This document shows positions 1-10,201 of a stretch of 23,393 nt of DNA, piece after piece. The notes beneath the pieces are model-generated. The model ran no database searches, was not told the origin of the DNA, and saw only the letters and a list, made by a program, of their open reading frames with translations. Position 1 is the stretch's first letter; every line of letters begins with the position of its first letter. The stretch comes from Amphimedon queenslandica (taxonomy: Eukaryota > Porifera > Demospongiae > Haplosclerida > Niphatidae): assembly GCF_000090795.2 (NCBI RefSeq), contig NW_003546297.1:136489-159881 (forward strand), read 5' to 3'. The translations under genes were made by a program, and so were the position numbers.

Positions 1-37
1 TAATAATTAATACAGTATAGTAATTAATTAATCATAC

Positions 38-2336
38 CTTTCTTAATTTCTGCACTTGTTTCCATGGTTTCTCATCATCAGGTAACATACGCTGACTAAC
101 TCCTCCTGACTGACTGATCTCATTAAGACAGTAATCGCTAGGGTCTTCCTCCTTTTATAATGCACACTGCATATCCATACTAATGATAAGGACATACTTA
201 CTTGTAGTTCAAATCGTGTCAATGCTTGTTGTATTATGTCCAACACAACAGATGATTCATCAATTGTTATGTTAACCAAAGGTACCCCTGAGGATAATCT
301 ATTATTGAATACCCTCAGTGTGCAAGTAGGTACTGCTGTATCTCTTCTTCTGATGTACAGTTTCAATGGGCCAGGATATGATTGAGGTATATTATAAATG
401 ATATCATCACCACTCAATATTGTACTGGGATCAGCTTCTTCTCTTGATGATGAAGGCGTCAAATAATATTCATCACTTGCACGAGGTACACTGCACTTTC
501 TGAGGCTAATACGCTAATAGTAGTTAATATCATAAAAGTACACTCAACATTATCCATCTTACCAATAATTCATTGACTGTCATTTTATGATCTACATGTA
601 TTGGGTGCAGTGTCCCCTTTCTCCATTTCTTATTAACCTGACTACCATCAATAACAATGACTGCTCTACCTATTAATAATAGTAATACAGTAACCCAGCC
701 AGTTTGTGTGTGTGTGTGTATACTTTTAGCATTGGTTTCATCTTCATCACTGAATAATTCAGTTACATCTAAAAAAACAATATTTATATATAATATTTGA
801 GATATTTCATACCTTCTAGAGTTTCATCTTGTTGTAGAGTCTTTTGACTTATTGGCATTGATACACAGTATGGTGGTAGGATCATGTATGAAAGATCACG
901 AAAATCACAACTTTTGCATTTATCACTTTTTATGAAAGCATTGAAACAAGATGAATGTAACTGTCAAAACATACTTAAGATAAAGATAAATAATATATTA
1001 TCGACTGACTGTTATTCCACACCATCCACAACGAAACCCAGTTAAGCACAGATCAGTAAAACACGGCTTAGTACACATTTCACATTTTGCATGGGATGTA
1101 AGGTTACCCTCTATCCAATGATGATCAAAATCAGTCTGTAAACACATACACCATGTAAAACAATGATTAACCCAGTGTGTGTCTGCATGTAGTTACTTTA
1201 GTGGTGCAGGTAGAGGAACACTCTTTACAGTTATTCAGTTCATGGCCAATACAATATTTATGAGCATATCTACGACAGACTGGATAGAGGATCACATGAT
1301 AATCACATGATCAGGATCAGTTGTGCTAACCTTTACAATACATTGCTGATCCTGTTATTTTCTTTCTGCAAACATTACACCATTTCCTCTTATTAGCTGA
1401 TGATTTAGGACCAATCCAAGTGTGACCAATAGGATTCTACACAATAATAGTAGCAATAATAACAAGAGTACTACAACTAATAATAATGATAATAAAATAA
1501 TAATAATAATAATAATGATGAAAATAATAATAATAATAGTGTTACATACTGTTATCTGCTCCGACAGTAAGTGAGTACAGTCAACAGTTAACGAAGGCAA
1601 GCATCTCTCATGACACACGAAATTACACACTAGAGGAAAGAAAGTTATGATTACAGCTCTTTGCACAATGACTCGTTTACAACGCATGCGGCCCAATGAG
1701 ATGGAGCAGCTGGCACACGTGTTCAGCTACATGCAGTTGTACTATCTCTACACTACATACACGTTGTAAGTATACATAGATACAGAGTGTGCATGTACGC
1801 GTGAAGCCAATTGCAGGAGTCCTGCAGTGTGGAAGAGTAGAACAAACATCCACATAATTAAATGTTTGGCTACAAAAACAGAGGCCACTCCTTTATAAGG
1901 TAAATGAGTATAGTTAGCCAAAAATAATAAACACAGAGACAGGGAATACTACGCAAGTGTGATAATAGTAACGATAAGAAGACTATAGGCTTTAGGTTAT
2001 AATCCAGTCTCAAGATAGTAATAATATAATTTGGAGATCAAAGAGCTTGCAGCCTATTTTAGTCATGCACCCGGGTTTAATTTTAAATTTTAAAGGCTAA
2101 CCCGTGCACATTTGGCCTTGGTTCTTTATCCCCCAAAGGACTTCAGTGCAGTGCTGGCAGTGAGTGAGCTTGTAGAAAGTTTTCTTCTTGAATTCATGTC
2201 CTGACGGTGGGGGGAATGGCGGTGGGGGAGAGGTAGGTGTAGTTGCTGTTCTGTGGATAACAGGGGCAGAGGAACCTCGCTCCAAACTACGAGGAGGCTT
2301 GCTACTCCTAACAGAGCCATTGACTTCAGCAGCCAT
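38..2336 (-). CDS. DGKQ: Diacylglycerol kinase theta-like, N-terminal part (C1 x3 + RA-like domains), partial at left edge
   Basis: Ten exons read on the minus strand: 2336-2102, 1629-1550, 1436-1331, 1279-1197, 1135-1010, 960-813, 768-724, 669-563, 513-202 and 151-38. All junctions are GT-AG with matching phase, giving about 452 residues. The first C1 domain is canonical in spacing (H47, C60, C63, C77, C80, H85, C88, C96) and carries the LWG core; a proline-rich stretch precedes it. Two further cysteine-rich segments follow; the third contains HHWIEGNL, very like the vertebrate DGK-theta third C1. Two ubiquitin-like/RA regions follow (IVIDGSQV, and LKLYIRRRD to ALTRFEL). In this family, such a protein phosphorylates diacylglycerol to phosphatidic acid. 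The kinase catalytic and accessory domains lie beyond the left edge, so activity cannot be judged. The start is the first Met before the first C1; longer 5' exons cannot be excluded. Confidence 0.9.
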
Positions 2337-2455
2337 CTCTAGCTCTCCTCTCAGCTTTCTCTCCTCTTCTCAAATTCTTCACTTTATAAATAATCGGTAA
2401 AATTAATGCACGTGGGCTGGGCTAAATCAAGTCATTAATAGTTATTAAAAGAAAA
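2337..2455. promoter_or_regulatory. Putative bidirectional promoter between DGKQ-like and KCTD5-like genes
   Basis: Only 119 bp separate the two divergent start codons, so both promoters and both 5' leaders must lie here unless upstream non-coding exons exist. A pyrimidine-rich stretch (about 2341-2375), a TATA-like TTTATAAATAA (about 2384-2394) and a perfect palindromic E-box CACGTG (2409-2414) are visible. Which element serves which gene is inference. Confidence 0.5.
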
Positions 2456-5277
2456 ATGGCTTCCGAGGTGGCAGCAAAAGATGAATGGGTTAAGCTAAAT
2501 GTCGGAGGAACTCTCTTTATGACCACAAAGACCACCCTCTGCAAGGAGAAGAAGTCATTCCTGGCCAGACTCTGCTTAGATGATCCTGATTTACCTTCTT
2601 TAAAGGTAAGAGAGAGAGATAGACCCATCCTTTTACCCCTTCCTATCCCTATGTTAGGATGAAACTGGTGCTTATCTCATCGATAGAGACTCTCGTTACT
2701 TTCCAGTGATACTTAACTACCTCAGGCATGGAAAGATCATTGTAGAGCCAACCCTTCACATTGATGGTATGGTATGCGCTTTAATTAAAGGCGTGACACA
2801 TTCTACCATTATTAATCTTAATTACCTTAAAATTCTAATTTTAATTGCTTGTACTCATACTGAAGTACTAAATTAATTACTGTCAGCTAAAATTAAAAAA
2901 AAAATAGTAGAGCCAAACTACACAGCGAAATATAATCACGTTGATCAGGCCTGATTCTGCCTGAAACCAGGCCTGACATCAGGCATGGACCATGGATTTT
3001 GGGCAATCAGTCCTGATACAATCATGGAGTCAGTCACAGTACAGGCATGATAAGCATCTATACTGGATCGGGCCAGACTGACTTTCATGATTCGGCAATG
3101 ATAGCCAACAGGGCTCTACCAGTACTGATTTTGTGCAACATTTTGAATCAGGCCTGAATATATTTGGCTGTGTAGTCTTGGGTCTGGTGCACAAGACTAA
3201 GAACGAAACCCCCTCCACTACATCACCCCAACACTTCAATTATTACTCACAATTCAAAACTGGATGCTTAGCTCACTGTTCCGTTACTCCAGACAATATA
3301 AATCACTTGTAATATGATAGTAGTGTTTAAAATTATTTTCCCGTGTAAGTCATTACATTGGTATTTTATTTTTAGTGTAGTCTATAGAATAGGTAGGTTT
3401 TCTTTGAATTAAAACATGTCTTTGATTTTTTTGGTGTCTTTAATAAATGGTAATCTTGCATGTACATTCAGTACTGCTTGCTATTCTGTAATTTACATGT
3501 ACATGTAGCAATTAAAGTCACCAGATGAAGTAATTTACTAATTCACGTTTTATGTTTGTTATTTTGTAAACAAAGCTTAGCTCATTCATTGTGTCGAGTA
3601 AATAATGGGATTGTTTGTATCATATGATGACTCATAATGACTCATAATGACTCATGATGACTCATAGTGATGCTTGTGTGCTATTTTGTGCTTATTAGTG
3701 GCTACCATTTGTAGGGAGCAGTTAATAGCAGTGAAATCACACTAGCCATATATTAGTGCTTTGCTAATGATATCATTAGCCTCTTATGGAGTTGTTGTGT
3801 TTATACACAAACTAGCCTTCGTAAACTAACCTTCATATGTTTTCGATATTATAGCTATTTTTCTTTGAGGCCTAAGTGGGTGTAGTTTAGATTATAAATC
3901 GTGGGGATAACCACACCCACTGATTATAAGTGTGTATGCTGAAATGTTTTCGGAATCATAAACTTCAAAGAAAAAGTGTAATTTTGGAGAAATTTCTTCT
4001 AGTCATACAGGTATCCCATATTTTTGAGCAATTTTAGATAATCCAAAAATTTCTGCATAACATACATGTAAGTGCATGTACTACAAAAAAAATGAAAATT
4101 CTCACCTTGTCATTTTTGATGAAATTTGGCCAATGACCATGTATTATGGTACAGGTAGGGACTTTGGTCGAACTTTTGAGCAAAGTTTTTTGATTTGAAT
4201 CAGCTCAAACTTATTAGTACATGTATATGCATTAGAAAAAATTATAAAAATGGAGAATTTTCTTTTAGTCACTTTTGATCAAATTCAGCCAAAATCTCTG
4301 TACTAATAGTAAAGGGACTTTGCCCTGATTTTTGAGGAACTTAAAAAATTTGTAAAAAATCTAATTTGGATTGGAATCAGCTCAAACTTGCTACACAACA
4401 TAAGAACATGTATTTGTGTCAGAAAAAATTATAAAAATGAAGAATTTTTTCCTAGTCAATTTTGGTAAAATTTGGCTAAAATCCCTGTACTATAGTACAG
4501 GGACTTTGGCCTGATTTTTGAGCAAATTTTAAAATTTTGTAAAAAAATCCAAATTTGATCTGAATCAGCTCAAACTTGATATACAACATAAGGACATGTA
4601 TACATATCAGAAAAATTATAAAAATGAAGAATTTTTTTCCTAGTCAATTTTGGTAAAATTTGGCTAAAATCCCTGTACTATAGTACAGGGACTTTGGCCT
4701 GATTTTTGAGCAAATTTTAAAATTTTGTAAAAAAAATCCAAATTTGATCTGAATCAGCTCAAACTTGATATACAACATAAGGACATGTATACATATCAGA
4801 AAAATTATAAAAATGAAGAATTTTTTCCTAGTCAATTTTGGTAAAATTTGGCTAAAATCCCTGTACTATAGTACAGGGACTTTGGCCTGATTTTTGAGCA
4901 AATTAAAAAAATTGTAAAAAAAATCCAAATTTGATCGGAATCAGCTCAAAGTTGATATATAACATAAGGACATGTATATTTATCAGAAAAATTATGAAAA
5001 TTAAGAATTCTTACTTCGCCATTTTTCATGAAATACATGTACCATCCATGTACTATATAACATCCCAAGGTTGGGTGTTAATTCAAAAGGTGTGTATTGG
5101 TAGGTGGAGTAACCACACTTCGTGTACCATACCAGTTTTGCTTAGCTTGCAATGTGATTGTAGTGAACCCTCAAAATTCCTGTGTATTCTGATATCATAA
5201 TTATTATTATTATTGCTTTTCACAGTAAGTACAGTACTATTGTATATGCAATGAGCAAATGTACATAATAATTATTA

Positions 5278-5310
<33 letters not shown>

Positions 5311-7670
5311 CTCTGTTGTTTTTTGTCCTTCTTCTATTGATTTGTAGCAGCTGTCATATAGTGTGGCCTTGTGTTTTTGTAAACCATTATTATGCATTCA
5401 CAAAGGAAACATCAAATACCTAGAATCAATTCAATGGGTTAGTAATAGCAATGGGCTAATAATGCTTATTACAGCACCCTGTTACATATAGAGGGAGTTT
5501 TAGGAGACCTTGGTTTAGCTCCCATATTTAGCCTAGCCCTCCTATTTTTTTAGTTTTTTTTTGTCCCTCATATTTGTAGCCTAAGTCTTTAAAGTCTCCA
5601 ATTTTTAGTTAGATTATTCTCCCAAAATGTACTTCTCGATTTAGCAATGCTTATACACATGTATTTTTTTAATACTCGTATTTGCATGGTAATAGTAATC
5701 ATCTCATTAAACAACTAAACACGATTAGTAAAAATATAATAATTATTATTATGTTTAAATTTTAAATGGTTTGGTTTATTCACACGAGAGAAGTTTGAGT
5801 CTTTATCCTGAATTACTCAAGTACATGTGTTAATAGTGTGTTTTTACATGGAGTGTACTCCTATACTATAGTATTATTAAGAGTAGTATTATGTGTGTGT
5901 GTATAGTATCATGTGTGTGTGGGTCATTTCAATGTAAACACCGACTGTTTAAAATACCAAATTTAATTTGTGTTATCTCATAACATGTTTCCATTATCTC
6001 CGCTATTATTACTACATTTATTTATGCGTGAGCTGTAATGCCTCCTACTAGTGAATGGTATATACACTTGTAGTACACACACACACTTTCTTTGGTTTGA
6101 CACCAGCTCAATAAGCAAGCTGTAGATTCCACGGCATTTACTATATTCTGAGACTAAATTTATTTTTAAACTGATCATAAGATAACAGTAGGACCCAAGG
6201 CCTTTATTATAATATTATGCACTGAATGCATAATGAATGACAATAGATATAGAGAATACATCAGAGGCTCTCATTCTTGAATTGTTGTATTATATATAGA
6301 AAGATGTCCTTATTGTGCTGTCTATCTACTAGCCCTAGCTCTATAGCACCTGCTTTTATGAATACTAGTCAATGTATTGAGCTAAACCTATAGTCCATAG
6401 ACACTATGTAAGCATTGTATCTTCATCCTTCATTGGCTGCCAGTGTATTTATAGCAGTGGTGGGGGTATGTTACTACAACCCAGACTCTGCAGTATAGGT
6501 GTATAAGGGCATAGATACACAGTATAATTATCTGTGATAAGAGAAAGTAATAGCCCATGAAACCATTGACAGCCCTGAATCAGTAGGAGGAGTACTCTAG
6601 AAACTAATGATGTATGTACATATTTAGAGAGGGCCCTACAGTGAAACCTCTTTATAGTGTATTGTTGTCCCTTTTTGTACTGATATCAGTTGTGTTTCTT
6701 ATTTATCTGGAGTTGCTAAACACTTTCCCAAATCATTGTTTAGCCTGTTATAAAAATAAGCTAATGATTATACTATTGATGACATTGATACGTTACGGAA
6801 AGTATCACTAATGGTAATTCCTGTGGTACTCATTAACCTCTTGGGAGAGTACCCTCTACTAGTAAGGACTGTTGTTTTGTATATTAAAAACATTTCAAAT
6901 ATGAATATCAGTATTTATGGACCACAATTAACTTGTAAAATTTATGCCTCTCCTCCTCTCTCTCTCTCTCCCCCTCTCTCTCCCTCCCTCTCTCTCTCCC
7001 CCTCTCTTTCTTTCCCACTAGGTGTTCTAGAAGAAGCTGAATTCTACAATATCCAATCATTAGTTGAACAGTTAACTGAGAAGAAGAATGGAAGAGACAC
7101 AACAGTAAGACGCATATGCAGTTACCAGTAATGTAATACCTGAGTCCCTTAATATCTGTCTACAGCTTCAGATGAAGCAGATATCTCAGTCCTCAAGTAT
7201 TACATTACAGCTATACACACCTTGAGATACACTGGGCCTTATAGTTATACCCATACATGATGTGTGTTCTATTTTAGTACATTACATTGTTTTATTTTTA
7301 GGTACAAGTTGGTGACCAGAAGCAGGTGTATAGGGTACTACATTGCCAGGAAGGAGAGCTAACAAGAATGCTCTCGACCCTCTCTGATGGATGGAAAATG
7401 ACTCAAGTAAGATAGCCTCCTATTATTATTATTATTATTATTTCACATGCTCCTCCCCTCCCTTCAGCTGGTTAATATAGGCTCTCAGTATTCATACAGT
7501 AGTGACGACCAATCAGAGTTCCTTGTTGTTGTATCTAAGGAGTTTGAAGACCCTCCTGCCGCGAGGTCGGATTCAAAACCAACCAATAAAGAGAGAGTAT
7601 GTCAATTTTTGTCTAATAATCTCTCACCCGCCCACTTTAGGTTTTGACGGAACGAGGTTATAGAATATAA
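2456..7670 (+). CDS. KCTD5: KCTD2/5/17-type BTB (T1) domain protein
   Basis: Six exons: 2456-2605, 2658-2766, 7022-7104, 7302-7406, 7468-7596 and 7641-7670, all GT-AG and in phase, encoding 201 residues, close to the family's usual size. The BTB/T1 domain starts at about residue 10 ([11 protein letters not shown]) and runs through YLIDRD-type and LNYLRHGKI segments to [11 protein letters not shown]. The second half has the KCTD5 signature [13 protein letters not shown] and a STLSDGWK segment, then SKEFEDPP. Proteins of this group form pentamers and act as CUL3 ubiquitin-ligase adaptors; that role here is by homology. Intron 2 is 4.3 kb and holds the main repeat array of the window, whereas intron 5 is only 44 nt. 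The gene converges with E2F downstream (254-bp gap). KCTD2, 5 and 17 are close vertebrate paralogues, so the symbol marks the group and not one member. Confidence 0.93.
3628..3664 (+). repeat. Four TGACTCA heptamers at exact 10-bp spacing
   Basis: TGACTCA, the AP-1/bZIP consensus site, occurs at 3628, 3638, 3648 and 3658 with spacers ATA, ATA and TGA. The array sits in KCTD5-like intron 2. It may be a minisatellite or a helically phased binding-site cluster; the sequence alone does not decide. Confidence 0.75.
3960..5060. repeat. Tandem array of ~188-bp units with a 20-bp palindrome, in KCTD5-like intron 2
   Basis: About six units are visible. The palindrome CCCTGTACTATAGTACAGGG is perfect at 4483-4502, 4671-4690 and 4859-4878, exactly 188 bp apart. 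A degraded copy lies at 4295-4314, again 188 bp away, and more diverged ones at about 4137-4160 and 5040-5060. Each unit also has a GAATCAGCTCAAACTT block, an ACATAAGGACATGTAT block and a TTTTGGTAAAATTTGGC-like block. The central units are nearly identical and the outer ones decayed, as expected of a tandem expansion. No coding potential is evident; open frames here are AT-rich chance frames. Related single copies occur in introns of SNX19, PRMT9 and SRR. Confidence 0.9.
5061..7021. other. Remainder of KCTD5-like intron 2, no gene seen
   Basis: AT-rich non-coding sequence with ATT microsatellites (about 5199-5213 and 5269-5311) and short CA/TG runs. A long TC-rich polypyrimidine tract (about 6951-7018) leads directly into the exon 3 acceptor at 7020-7021. 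Open frames in this stretch have no recognisable family and no splice-consistent partner. The earlier part of the intron (2767-3960) is likewise without a gene. Confidence 0.6.
6951..7018 (+). repeat. TC-rich polypyrimidine tract at the KCTD5-like exon 3 acceptor
   Basis: Almost uninterrupted CTCTCT/CCCTCTC sequence precedes the CTAG acceptor of exon 3. It is long for a polypyrimidine tract and follows the unusually long intron 2, so it may help definition of this splice site (inference). Confidence 0.7.
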
Positions 7671-7824
7671 TTTTTTTCAAAAATTGTGATGAAGTGTGTG
7701 GTCTTGCTGATAATAATAATAATGATAATAATAACTTTCTATTATTATTATTTATAATTAAATATTTACTATTTTTAGAGGTGGCAAATAGTTTACTTGT
7801 GAATGTATAATGTATGTATTTATG

Positions 7825-7888
<64 letters not shown>

Positions 7889-7924
7889 TATGATGATAAT
7901 TTAAATAATAAATTAATAATACTT
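7671..7924. repeat. Convergent intergenic region with (TAA)n microsatellite
   Basis: The 254 bp between the KCTD5-like and E2F stop codons holds a mixed TAA/ATT block (about 7709-7750) and a near-perfect (TAA)n run (about 7827-7888). Both 3' ends of the convergent genes must be formed here. I see no gene. Confidence 0.8.
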
Positions 7925-9665
7925 CTAAGCTAAATCAAATAATTCTAATATCCCTTCCGTCGGCGATAAAGATGAATAAAAGTCATCTCCGTTGAGCGGT
8001 GGAGAGAGAGACTCAAATACATCAGCGGGTATAAACCCACAATCACCCGATAAATGAGAACTATTGATAGAGTGACTGCCATGGAACAACCCGTCCAGGT
8101 CTGAGTCATGGGGTGCGGCCATTGATCCGAGGGATATCTCTTTAGGCGTGTGAGGGGAGGCCATTTTAACGGGAGTACTAGCCACGGAGGAGGACGTGGT
8201 AGAGGAAGAATGCTCACTGTCTCCCTCCGGACAGACAAGGACGTCTATCGGGCCATTGGTACTGAGAAGATGCATTTTATATGTCTGTAGAGAGAAGAGA
8301 AGGAATATGTGAGTGCTAGCTAGGTGTATTATAAAAGTGTAGATTTATTCTATTATTCTTATTTTTAGACTGCAACTATACACAGACCCTCCTGCTGATT
8401 GGTACACAATATAATGTACACGTATTAAAAGTGACCAGTCAGTCTCAATAAGGTATCCCCTTAAGCTGAAGCTGAGGGCAGATGTCTAGGGGCACACACA
8501 CACACACACACACACACACGTATTACATTACTGATACTCACTGAGACACCATACAACAGTTACATAATTTTAGTAGGTATAATGGTTGCATGTAATTAAT
8601 AAAAGACAGTAGAAGGGATTGTGTAACTACCTCTTCATCATTGTCTTTGTCACATTCCATTATAGTATCAGAGGGAGCTTTGATTATCAGTAGCGTATTA
8701 TCACCAAATTCCGATATATTTCTGAGATCGTGATATGAAGTATAAGCAAAACTAAAAGAAAAACAACAAATAATAAGTGGTAGTCTAATTGATAACATTG
8801 AAATAATAGTACTAGTTATAGAAATATCCTATACCTCCAGTTTTCTCTATCATCCATTAGTTTCTTCAGCTCTTCTTTACATCTATTGATTTGTTTGTCC
8901 AGCTTGCTTCCTTCATTTTTCCTTTGTTCTAAATGTTCCTTTAGCTCGTGTATATGACTAATCTCTTGTGGCTCTGAAGCTCTATACATGAGAGAGGGAG
9001 GGAGGGGGAGAGAGGAGGAAAATTAAGTAACTATACAATGACACTAGCACTTTGTGTTGTTGTGGTAGTATTTCCCCATTAATACCTAATTGGGTATCTC
9101 TCTCTGTCTTTCCATCATACATTTCTAAGTATTCCAAAGCTAATAGACCATACAGTAATACTGTATATACAGTCTATGTTGATAATGCTAGCACACAGCC
9201 CACCCTGTGGTTTGACATAACAGCTGAGAGAGACAACCCACCATTAAAAGATAATATTAAGTTGTCTCCATGCATAGTCCCTTACCTCCATTGAATGTGG
9301 TTCTTGCTCGCTTTAGTGATAAGTCCAACTCCCTCAAGCACATTTGTTATGTCGTATATTCGTCTCTTTTGTACACTCAGCGTATCTGCTGCCTCGTTTA
9401 AGTCTAAGACTCCATCCGGCGAGGCATGGAGTAAATCACAGAACTTTTTAGTTAGAGTACCCAATGAAGTCTCAGGCTTACGATCAGGACCTAAAGTGAT
9501 GGATTAATATGGAGTCATGTGGAAGTGCGTGCGTGTTCTCTTACGTCCTTCCTCGTTACTGGTTGTAGAAGAAAGACGTCTTCTTTTAGAGCCAGCTGCT
9601 ACCGCTACGGGGTCCATCTCCAGTCTTCTCTTTGCCTTTGGGAGGAGAGGAGAGAGAGAAGGCAT
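7925..9665 (-). CDS. E2F: E2F family transcription factor (classical, DP-dimerising type)
   Basis: Five minus-strand exons: 9665-9545, 9490-9286, 8981-8835, 8751-8631 and 8284-7925, all GT-AG and in phase, encoding 317 residues. Residues 10-17 hold KAKRRLEM, resembling the cyclin-binding RxL motif of E2F1-3, followed by a basic KRRR cluster. The DNA-binding domain (about 47-109) contains [12 protein letters not shown], the hallmark of the family. A leucine-zipper-like coiled coil follows (about 110-157), then the marked box (about 158-215; [21 protein letters not shown]). The C-terminus has [17 protein letters not shown], matching the retinoblastoma pocket-binding motif. It should bind E2F promoter sites with DP and be restrained by pocket proteins (family knowledge). 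The chosen Met precedes the RxL motif. The frame stays open upstream to about 9956 with further in-frame ATGs, so a longer N-terminus is possible. Confidence 0.93.
8499..8519 (+). repeat. (CA)n microsatellite in E2F intron 4
   Basis: A run of about ten CA dinucleotides within the intron between the last two E2F exons. No function is implied. Confidence 0.85.
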
Positions 9666-10201
9666 ATTAAACAAAGCAAAGGGCGTCTGTGAGAGACTCA
9701 GAAAGAGGCGACGGGTCTCAAGTGACATGTAATACAAGAACATGTGAATGCCTTTTCGGCTACTGAGACGCACAAACAAACGCGACGGCTTACCAGTGAT
9801 CCGTTCATGGAAGACCGAGTCTCTCCACCAGGGGTTTCTACTTCGGATACAGCTCTGCCTAGCCTCGATGAGGGTGTTCCTCCAGGAGCTACTGCCGTCA
9901 TTGTAGACTCTCAGACGATACAGGGAAAGAAACGAAAGACTGTCAGCTTTTCTCACACCAAACAGAATGGACTGTTCCCACTGAATGGCAGTTTATTAAT
10001 GAAGGCACGCCCTTGATTAATTATTCATTGATGACATCAGAAAACATGAACACAGTAGTTTTTAAAACTATTTTTTAAATGCAGCATCAAAATTAAAAAA
10101 ATAAATCATAAAGTAGAACAATAAGTACTAAGTACTTCACAAAAACAGCAGTTTTAAGTAAGCGTCACAATATATTTTAAAGTTTTTTTAGTTCATTCAT
10201 T
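9666..10201. other. E2F upstream region / transporter 3' flank
   Basis: This 536-bp gap separates the E2F start from the transporter stop, both on the minus strand. The half nearer E2F is less AT-rich and remains open in the E2F frame to about 9956; it probably holds the E2F promoter and leader. The half nearer the transporter is AT-rich. I see no separate gene; plus-strand open frames here look like chance frames. Confidence 0.5.

Noticed and set aside
1437..1549. Hydrophobic Ile/Leu-rich stretch within a minus-strand open frame (1355-1696)
   Set aside because: It is DGKQ intron 2, an ATT microsatellite read through between two C1-encoding exons.
3960..5060. CRISPR-like array
   Set aside because: Units are 188 bp with no spacer/repeat alternation, and the setting is an animal intron.
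4644..5200. Open frames of 60-90 residues on both strands
   Set aside because: They lie in the 188-bp tandem repeat and its edge, differ between units, and match no family.
9517..10016. Plus-strand open frames across the E2F first exon and promoter
   Set aside because: No family resemblance; the minus strand encodes the E2F N-terminus and the rest looks like promoter.
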